Source: Anoxybacteroides tepidamans (GTDB lineage: Bacteria; Bacillota; Bacilli; Bacillales; Anoxybacillaceae). Taken from it: 64,000 bases of DNA. How positions within the stretch are numbered: position 1 is the stretch's first letter; every line of letters starts with the position of its first letter. Location: assembly GCF_014201465.1 (NCBI RefSeq), contig NZ_JACHEP010000003.1, forward strand, positions 124,070 to 188,069, written 5' to 3'. The notes under the pieces were generated by a model. It saw only the letters and a list, made by a program, of their open reading frames with translations. It made no database searches and was not told where the DNA came from. Position numbers and translations under genes: made by a program. Shown piece after piece: positions 62,549 through 64,000 of this stretch.

Positions 62549-63637
62549 ATGATCCTTGTGAAAATTCATCAGTTACAAGAAGGTTGCATTCTTGCAGAAG
62601 ATGTAGTGGGGAAAACAAAGAAAACGATCATTCCTAAAAGCACTGTATTAACTCCAATGCTGTTAAATGTTTTGGAAAAGTTTTTAATTGAAGATGTCTA
62701 CGTTGAATCGGTTTTAGCAAACGGCCAACCGTTTAAACAATCGGAAGTGATCGAATCAAACCAGCACAATAGCCAAAATGAAAACGAAGAAAATGCCGTA
62801 ACCCTTTATTTGAAAGCAGTGCAGAGATATAAAAAAGTGTTTCAATCTTGGCAATCCGGTGCACCGGTTGATATCGCCGAAATTCGATCTATTATTATTC
62901 CGTTGTTAGATCGTCTTATTGACAGTCGGATTGAATTGCTCACTTTATATCGTTATACAACAAAAGAAGACTATTTAAGTCATCATGCTGTAAGCATCGG
63001 ATTGCTATCAGGTTTTTTAGCGAAACATTTAAATTACAGCAAAGGAGATTGTTATCAAATCGCCCTCGCTGGTTTTTTGTGTAATTGTGGGATGGCTAAA
63101 ATTGATGAAAAAATCATTATGAAAAAATCAGCTCTTACGGCAGAAGAATACAGAGAAGTAAAACAACATACTGTTTTCGGGTATAAAATGGTTCAAAAAA
63201 TTTCAGTTTTACAAGAAGGGGTAAAATTAGCTGTTTTGCAGCATCATGAGCGAAATGACGGAAGCGGGTACCCATTTGGAATTACTGATAAACAAATCCA
63301 TCCGTATAGTAAAATTGTGGCTGTGGCTGATGTGTATCATGCAATGGTTTCAGAGCGGCTTTATCGAAAAAAAGAATCTCCGTTTAAAGCTCTTGAACAA
63401 ATTCAAATGGATAGCTTCGGCAAATTAAGTATGGAAGTGGTACAAATTTTGTTGGATAGCTTAGCGTCGTTTAATGTTGGGACAAAGGTGAAACTATCAA
63501 ATGGAGAAATGGCGGAAATCGTTTTTGTCCAGCGGGAAGAGCCGACAAGACCGATCGTCAAAACGATTAATAATAAATTTATTTCATTAAGCGAACAGCG
63601 AAATATCTATATTGAAGAAGTTGTCCACATTTCTTAA
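62549..63637 (+). CDS. HD-GYP domain protein with altered HD dyad
   Basis: About 362 residues. The N-terminal part (1-110) has no recognised domain. The HD-GYP domain covers about 130-300: SHHAVSIGLLSGFLAKHL, then AGFLCNCGMAKIDEKI where active enzymes have LLHDIGK, then KQHTVFGYKMV, LQHHERNDGSGYPFGI (GYP motif intact) and VAVADVYHAM. The key His-Asp pair is replaced by Cys-Asn. The C-terminal tail has a PilZ-like or SH3-like short beta region. Possibly a c-di-GMP sensor without phosphodiesterase activity. ATG at 62549 follows GGGGGAG. Confidence 0.85.
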   Translation: MILVKIHQLQEGCILAEDVVGKTKKTIIPKSTVLTPMLLNVLEKFLIEDVYVESVLANGQPFKQSEVIESNQHNSQNENEENAVTLYLKAVQRYKKVFQSWQSGAPVDIAEIRSIIIPLLDRLIDSRIELLTLYRYTTKEDYLSHHAVSIGLLSGFLAKHLNYSKGDCYQIALAGFLCNCGMAKIDEKIIMKKSALTAEEYREVKQHTVFGYKMVQKISVLQEGVKLAVLQHHERNDGSGYPFGITDKQIHPYSKIVAVADVYHAMVSERLYRKKESPFKALEQIQMDSFGKLSMEVVQILLDSLASFNVGTKVKLSNGEMAEIVFVQREEPTRPIVKTINNKFISLSEQRNIYIEEVVHIS

Positions 63638-63656
63638 ACTGATGTTGAACAAAAAG

Positions 63657-63692
63657 CCTCCCCACATAAAGCCAAAACATTAAGCGGGGAGG
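63657..63692. terminator. Hairpin between the HD-GYP gene and the rrn promoters
   Basis: CCTCCCC (63657-63663) pairs with GGGGAGG (63686-63692). The T-tract is weak on the plus strand (TTATTAC) and better on the minus strand (CTTTTTG). Confidence 0.65.
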
Positions 63693-63717
63693 TTATTACA
63701 AAAATATAAAAAAGTAC

Positions 63718-63746
63718 TTGTCAAATTTAGAATACATCAGTATAAT
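63718..63746 (+). promoter_or_regulatory. rrn promoter P1
   Basis: TTGTCA at 63718-63723 and TATAAT at 63741-63746 with 17-bp spacing, upstream of the 16S gene. Confidence 0.85.
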
Positions 63747-63788
63747 AGACAATGTCTGAAACAAATCGAAAGAAATTGAATAAAAAGC

Positions 63789-63817
63789 TTGACATGAACT
63801 ATTAAACTTGTTACTAT
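63789..63817 (+). promoter_or_regulatory. rrn promoter P2
   Basis: TTGACA at 63789-63794 and TACTAT at 63812-63817 with 17-bp spacing, 71 bp downstream of P1. Tandem promoters are typical of Bacillus rrn operons. Confidence 0.85.
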
Positions 63818-63840
63818 ATAAAGGCTGTGTAATTTAAAAA

Positions 63841-63865
63841 TGTTCTTTGAAAACTGAACAAAACG
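63841..63865 (+). promoter_or_regulatory. rrn leader boxA-like antitermination sequence
   Basis: TGTTCTTTGAAAACTGAACA closely matches the boxA-like leader segment of Bacillus rRNA operons, which recruits Nus factors. Confidence 0.75.
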
Positions 63866-63920
63866 AAGCGTCCTCGTCGATTGAATGACGAGTAATTGAT
63901 ATGAGTATGGAATAAAACTT

Positions 63921-64000
63921 TCAATGGAGAGTTTGATCCTGGCTCAGGACGAACGCTGGCGGCGTGCCTAATACATGCAAGTCGAGCGGACCGAATGGAA
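63921..64000 (+). rRNA. 16S ribosomal RNA (5' end, partial)
   Basis: The universal 5' sequence AGAGTTTGATCCTGGCTCAG begins at 63928, followed by GACGAACGCTGGCGGCGTGC and the V1 entry. The 5' end at about 63921 is set by alignment with E. coli position 1 and is approximate. The gene continues beyond the window. Confidence 0.97.

Overview
The window is a chromosomal segment from a thermophilic or moderately thermophilic spore-forming Bacillaceae, most like Geobacillus, Parageobacillus or Anoxybacillus. This rests on the gene order rpmH-dnaA-dnaN-yaaA-recF-gyrB-gyrA-rrn, the walRKHIJ-yyxA operon, the spoIIIJ, yyaC and yyzM genes, Bacillus-type AGGAGG ribosome binding sites, and the codon style. 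It contains the replication origin: genes before about 53.3 kb lie mostly on the minus strand and genes from dnaA onward on the plus strand, so the leading-strand bias flips at oriC.

Layout. 1-4.8 kb: a liv operon (livJ-livH-livM-livG-livF) for branched-chain amino acid import. 5.2-11.1 kb: a fermentation block of pflB-pflA facing adhE, with Rex-like and Fnr-like operators. 11.2-22 kb: an accessory stretch with a shortened Schlafen/AlbA_2-type ATP-binding protein carrying a heptad repeat, a Rieske-FAD oxidoreductase, glycerate kinase, a fatty acid desaturase, a two-gene DUF1611/amino-acid-racemase operon, a largely gene-free 0.8 kb stretch with an aspartyl-protease remnant, and an FMO-like flavoprotein. 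22-31 kb: rlmH, yyzF with a cluster of DnaA boxes, the HtrA-like protease yyxA, walJ-I-H-K-R and purA. 31-42.4 kb: dnaB, rplI, gdpP, yybS, rpsR-ssbA-rpsF, ychF, a molybdopterin oxidoreductase, yyzM and an MscS channel. 42.6-53.3 kb: yyaC, a DUF554 gene, spo0J-soj, noc, rsmG, mnmG, mnmE, jag-spoIIIJ-rnpA and rpmH. 53.3-64 kb: bipartite oriC around dnaA, then dnaN, yaaA, recF, gyrB, gyrA, an unusual HD-GYP protein, and tandem rrn promoters leading into the 5' end of a 16S rRNA gene.

Functionally the window joins replication initiation (oriC, DnaA, DnaB, DnaN, SsbA, gyrase), origin segregation and division control (Soj, Spo0J, Noc, two perfect parS sites), tRNA and rRNA modification (MnmE, MnmG, RsmG, RlmH, RnpA), cell-wall stress signalling (WalRK), c-di-AMP turnover (GdpP) and redox-controlled fermentation (PflBA, AdhE). 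The most unusual non-genic signal is a set of elaborately base-paired intergenic elements (3.4, 31.3 and 33.0 kb) that share motifs and look like one family of structured repeats. Start codons were chosen from ribosome binding sites; no database search was possible.
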